DNA from: Actinomycetes bacterium
GTDB taxonomy: Bacteria; Actinomycetota; Actinomycetes; S36-B12
Direction of reading: 5' to 3'
NCBI GenBank assembly: GCA_030425745.1
Contig: JAUHZW010000085.1
Coordinates: forward strand, 1 to 8,531
Length of the DNA: 8,531 nucleotides
The notes beneath the pieces were generated by a model. It was not told the origin of the DNA, searched no databases, and was given only the letters and a program-made list of their open reading frames with translations. Positions 5,591 to 8,531 of the stretch are shown piece by piece. The translations under genes were made by a program, and so were the position numbers. Within the stretch, counting starts at the first letter, position 1. The number at the start of each line of letters is the position of its first letter.

Positions 5591-6666
5591 GCAATCACGT
5601 GATGTGGTTCGAGGGCTACTGGGACGGCATGAAGGCCGAGGTCGGCGGCAAAGCCGCCAGCCTGGGGGAGATGACCGGGGCCGGTCTGCCGGTGCCTCCC
5701 GGCTTCGCCCTGACGACCTCCGCCTACCGGGCATCCCGCGACGCGGCGGATCTCGACGCCACCCTGGCCCGACTGCTCCACGGCCTCGACACCGACGACA
5801 CGGCGATGGTGTCCGACCGATGCGGACGCATCCGCACGCACATCACAGAGATGCCGATGGATCCTGAGGTCGAGGAGCGGCTGCGGCAGAGTTACGCCGA
5901 GTTGTGCCGACGCAGCAGCAGCGAGGACGTCCCCGTCGCTGTCCGATCCTCGGCGACGAGCGAGGACTCCCCGGACGCCTCCTTCGCCGGCGAGCACGAC
6001 ACCTACCTGTGGGTGCGTGGCGCCGACGCCGTCGTCGATGCCGTCCGGCGCTGTTGGGCGTCTCTCTTCACGGACCGGGCGACGTGCTACCGGGTCGAGA
6101 TGGGCTACGAGCATCGATCCGTCGAGATGGCGGTCGTCGTCCAGAAGATGGTGCGCCCGATCTCGGCTGGAGTCGCGTTCACCCTGAATCCCTCCGACGG
6201 CGACCGATCCACCATCGCCATCGACGCGGCCTGGGGTTTCGGCGAGGGCGTCGTCTCCGGCGAGGTCACACCGGACAACTTTCTCGTCGACAAGGTCCTG
6301 TACGAGATCACCCGACGCAAGGTGGCCGCCAAAGAGGTGGAGTTCTGCCTCAACGGCGACGATCGCGTGCACAAGGTCCCCCTGGAGGGTGAGCGCGCTG
6401 CGGCAGCCTCGCTGACCGATGATCAGATCAAGGCGATCGCCCAGTTGGCGCGGCGTGCGGAGAAGCACTACGGCAGTGCGCAGGACATCGAATGGGCCGT
6501 AGATGCGGACCTGCCGGACGGGGAGAACGTCGTCCTCCTGCAGTCCCGGCCCGAGACGGTCTGGAGCAAGAAGACGGCGAAGGCACCATCGAGCGGTGCC
6601 AACCTCGACATGATGTCCAGCATCGTCTCCACCCTCATGAATCCGCTCAACAGCAAGAAGAACTAG
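5587..6666 (+). CDS. Phenylphosphate synthase beta-like subunit (PEP synthase N-terminal ATP-grasp domain)
   Basis: A 359-residue stand-alone version of the ATP-binding domain of PEP synthase/PPDK. Blocks in family order are GGKAASLGEM (20-29), VRSSATSEDSPDASFAGEHDT (from 119), the CWASLFTDRA block, AGVAFTLNPSDGD, WGFGEGVVSGEVTPDNF, and QSRPETVWS (from Gln319). In this family the domain transfers the beta-phosphate of ATP to a histidine on the swivelling domain, giving AMP and Pi. Here that domain is in the next gene, 53 bases away. Its length matches the about 40-kDa beta subunit of Thauera phenylphosphate synthase, and the pair also recalls CreHI of Corynebacterium, which phosphorylates p-cresol. 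Full-length PEP synthase would continue into swivel and PEP-barrel domains, but a clean stop follows the ATP domain. Function as an aryl kinase component is well supported by architecture; the exact phenol is not known. Confidence 0.85.
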   Translation: MSNHVMWFEGYWDGMKAEVGGKAASLGEMTGAGLPVPPGFALTTSAYRASRDAADLDATLARLLHGLDTDDTAMVSDRCGRIRTHITEMPMDPEVEERLRQSYAELCRRSSSEDVPVAVRSSATSEDSPDASFAGEHDTYLWVRGADAVVDAVRRCWASLFTDRATCYRVEMGYEHRSVEMAVVVQKMVRPISAGVAFTLNPSDGDRSTIAIDAAWGFGEGVVSGEVTPDNFLVDKVLYEITRRKVAAKEVEFCLNGDDRVHKVPLEGERAAAASLTDDQIKAIAQLARRAEKHYGSAQDIEWAVDADLPDGENVVLLQSRPETVWSKKTAKAPSSGANLDMMSSIVSTLMNPLNSKKN

Positions 6667-6707
6667 CAGGGCACGACCCGTCCATCCCGACCCACCACAT
6701 CTCACGC

Positions 6708-6714
6708 AAGGGAG
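6708..6714 (+). promoter_or_regulatory. Ribosome binding site of the alpha-like gene
   Basis: AAGGGAG stands 5 bases before the ATG at 6720 and decides that start. An upstream in-frame start would overlap the beta-like gene and add residues unlike the family. The rest of the 53-base spacer shows no hairpin or promoter I can support. Confidence 0.6.
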
Positions 6715-6719
6715 TTCGC

Positions 6720-8528
6720 ATGGCTGATCGTTTTCCCAGCCCCTTCGACATCGAGACGCCTGAGGGCGCCGAAGGCTGGCAGGACCTGTACACGTACTCG
6801 TCCCTGTTCTCCCCGGGACGACGCGACTACGAGGACTCGATGTTCTGGTTCCAGGACGGTGTCCACTGGCCGACCGCCCTGCGCCCCTGGGACGCCACGC
6901 TGTACGAGTACGCGATCACGTCCCTTTCGCAGTACAACACGCGGCATCTGCAGGTGCCGCCGGCGAACGGTATCGACTTCCGCATTCTGAACGGATACGC
7001 ATACCTCACGCCGGTTCCTGCACCCGAGGCGGACATCGAGGCCCGGGTCGCGAACTTCATGGATCGAGCCGGCTTCTACTTCATGAACTGGAATGACCTC
7101 TACGACAAGTGGATGGTCAAGATCCGCGATCTGGTCAAGGAGCTCGAGGAGATCGACTTCTCGCCGCTGCCGGAACTCGAGAGCGCGGACGACGTCGTGA
7201 AGTCCGGCGCGGGTGTCGGATCGGGCTGGAAGATCCAGGCGGACTACCACAAGCTGCTCGACCTGGCCCTGAAGCTGTGGCAGTTCCACTTCGAGTTCCT
7301 GAACCTCGGCTACGCGGCCTACCTCGACTTCTTCGGCTTCTGCAAGCAGGCCTGGCCGAACATTCCCGACCTCGCCATCGCGAAGATGGTTGCGGGTGTC
7401 GAGGTCGACCTGTTCCGCCCGGATGAGGAGCTCAAGCGGCTCGCGCATCTGGCCGTGGACACCGGGCTGGCGGAGGCCTTCGCGGCGGGAGACGTGGAGG
7501 CGACCTGCCAGGTGCTCAAGGGCAGCGATGCCGGCAATGCCTGGATCGCGTCCTTCCAGGAAGCCGCTGAGCCGTGGTTCAACTTCTCGACCGGCTCCGG
7601 GTTCTACCACTCGGACAAGATCTGGATCGAGAACGTCGAGATCCCCTTCGACTTCATCGGTAACTACATCACCAAGCTGCAGGCGGGTGAGGACCTCGCC
7701 CGGCCCATGGATGCCATTCGGGCCGAGCGTGACCGGATCGTCAACGAGTACGCGGACCTCCTGGCGACGGACGAGGACCGTGAGGCCTTCCAGGGCAAGC
7801 TGGGCTTGGCTCGCGTCGTGTTCCCGTACGTCGAGAACCACAACTTCTACGTGGAGCACTGGAGCCACTCGGTGATCTGGCGGAAGATGCGGCAGCTCGG
7901 AGAACTGTTCGTCAAGGAGGGCTTCTGGGAGGACGCGAACGACATCTTCTACCTCAAGCGCACCGAGGTCGAGGACGCCCTGTTCGACTACTTCCATGCG
8001 TGGGTCACTCCCGCACCCGCTGCCGGGCCGAGCCACTGGCCCGCAGAGATCGAGCGCCGTCGCACGATCCACAACGCCCTGTCCGCATGGAAGCCGACGC
8101 CGGCCATGGGTGTCCCTCCGGAGGTCATCACGGAGCCGTTCACCGTCATGCTGTGGGGCATCACGACCGACAGCGTCAGCGCCTGGCTCGGCGGGGGCGG
8201 TGGCGAGGACGGCGAGCTGCGCGGCATGTCCGCCTCGCCCGGCGTCGTGGAGGGGTCGGCGCGTGTCATCTTCTCCCCGGACCAGATCGGGGAGGTCCAG
8301 GACGGCGAGATCCTCGTGGCACCGCTCACGGCACCATCGTGGGCACCGATCTTCGGCAAGATCCAGGCCACGGTGACCGACACCGGCGGCATGATGAGCC
8401 ACGCGGCCATCGTGTGCCGCGAATACGGTCTGCCGGCGGTCACCGGGACAGGCTTCGCGACGTCCACCATCAAGACCGGAGACCGCATCCGGGTCGATGG
8501 GTCGAACGGCGTCGTCACCGTTCTGTAG
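6720..8528 (+). CDS. Phenylphosphate synthase alpha-like subunit (substrate domain plus phosphohistidine swivel domain)
   Basis: A 602-residue protein ending in a PEP-utilising mobile (swivelling) domain at about 502-602. This domain begins GMSASPGVVEG and contains PLTAPSWAPIF, TDTGGMMSHAAIV with the phospho-accepting histidine at 561, then YGLPAVTG. The first about 490 residues are rich in Trp, Phe and Tyr, mostly helical in appearance, and presumably bind the phenolic substrate. They include an acidic YEDSMFWFQDG block near residue 40 and a long helical part from about 125. The PEP-binding TIM barrel of PEP synthase is absent. Size and order match the about 70-kDa alpha subunit of phenylphosphate synthase (phenol + ATP to phenylphosphate + AMP + Pi). 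Rifampicin phosphotransferases share the parts but are single chains. The window ends 3 bases after the stop, so a gamma (CBS-domain) subunit or an oxygenase may follow. Confidence 0.85.
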   Translation: MADRFPSPFDIETPEGAEGWQDLYTYSSLFSPGRRDYEDSMFWFQDGVHWPTALRPWDATLYEYAITSLSQYNTRHLQVPPANGIDFRILNGYAYLTPVPAPEADIEARVANFMDRAGFYFMNWNDLYDKWMVKIRDLVKELEEIDFSPLPELESADDVVKSGAGVGSGWKIQADYHKLLDLALKLWQFHFEFLNLGYAAYLDFFGFCKQAWPNIPDLAIAKMVAGVEVDLFRPDEELKRLAHLAVDTGLAEAFAAGDVEATCQVLKGSDAGNAWIASFQEAAEPWFNFSTGSGFYHSDKIWIENVEIPFDFIGNYITKLQAGEDLARPMDAIRAERDRIVNEYADLLATDEDREAFQGKLGLARVVFPYVENHNFYVEHWSHSVIWRKMRQLGELFVKEGFWEDANDIFYLKRTEVEDALFDYFHAWVTPAPAAGPSHWPAEIERRRTIHNALSAWKPTPAMGVPPEVITEPFTVMLWGITTDSVSAWLGGGGGEDGELRGMSASPGVVEGSARVIFSPDQIGEVQDGEILVAPLTAPSWAPIFGKIQATVTDTGGMMSHAAIVCREYGLPAVTGTGFATSTIKTGDRIRVDGSNGVVTVL

Positions 8529-8531
8529 CCC

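Noticed and set aside
6702..8402. Long open frame of about 566 codons on the minus strand opposite the alpha-like gene, and similar frames opposite the dioxygenases
   Set aside because: Typical antisense openness of GC-rich genes. The products lack recognisable domains, while the plus-strand proteins have clear conserved motifs.
5587..8528. A housekeeping PEP synthase or pyruvate phosphate dikinase broken by a frameshift
   Set aside because: Each part has its own start, ribosome binding site and clean stop. The PEP-binding barrel is absent and the order matches phenylphosphate synthase subunits in a catabolic operon.
5587..8528. Rifampicin phosphotransferase-type resistance enzyme
   Set aside because: It shares the domain types, but that enzyme is one chain. 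Here the parts are split and sit with aromatic ring-cleavage genes.
1..8531. tRNA, rRNA, CRISPR arrays, insertion sequences or transposases
   Set aside because: No cloverleaf-like segment, regular repeat-spacer array or transposase motif was seen; almost all DNA is accounted for by genes.

Overview
The window is high-GC DNA with GTG/ATG starts, dense packing, frequent 4-bp ATGA gene overlaps and a possible leaderless promoter. This fits an actinobacterium (Actinomycetota); the genus cannot be told from this stretch. It is a catabolic island for a phenolic compound, built as two divergent transcription units around a control region at about 2514-2650.

Leftward unit (minus strand, 2513 down to the left edge): an unrecognised 225-residue protein with a histidine cluster, an IclR-family regulator overlapping it by 4 bp, then a 2-keto-4-pentenoate hydratase of the meta-cleavage pathway. 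The hydratase family match stops near position 190. From there to base 1 the sequence is, on the opposite strand, the middle of a molybdate-binding protein gene (modA). The junction cuts both genes. It is either a real rearrangement or a chimeric join.

Rightward unit (plus strand, 2651-8528): two tandem class I extradiol dioxygenases of the catechol 2,3-dioxygenase type, a histidine (RHGE) phosphatase with an unusual N-terminal extension, and a two-gene phosphotransferase. Its first gene is an ATP-grasp protein like the N-terminal part of PEP synthase. Its second is a 602-residue protein ending in a phosphohistidine swivelling domain. Split and sized this way, the pair matches the beta and alpha subunits of phenylphosphate synthase, known from anaerobic phenol degradation in Thauera. 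The neighbouring genes here need oxygen.

Working model (inference): a phenol or alkylphenol is phosphorylated by the synthase pair, the aryl phosphate is modified by an enzyme not present in the window, the histidine phosphatase removes the phosphate to give a catechol, the extradiol enzymes open the ring, and the hydratase acts lower in the meta pathway. A comparable phosphorylate-oxidise-dephosphorylate logic is known for p-cresol in Corynebacterium glutamicum (CreHI, P450 CreJEF, CreD). Coupling it to two catechol 2,3-dioxygenases would be a distinct arrangement. The control region carries three copies of a roughly 10-bp repeat in the geometry known for PcaU-type IclR regulators, plus a Crp/GlxR-like palindrome.
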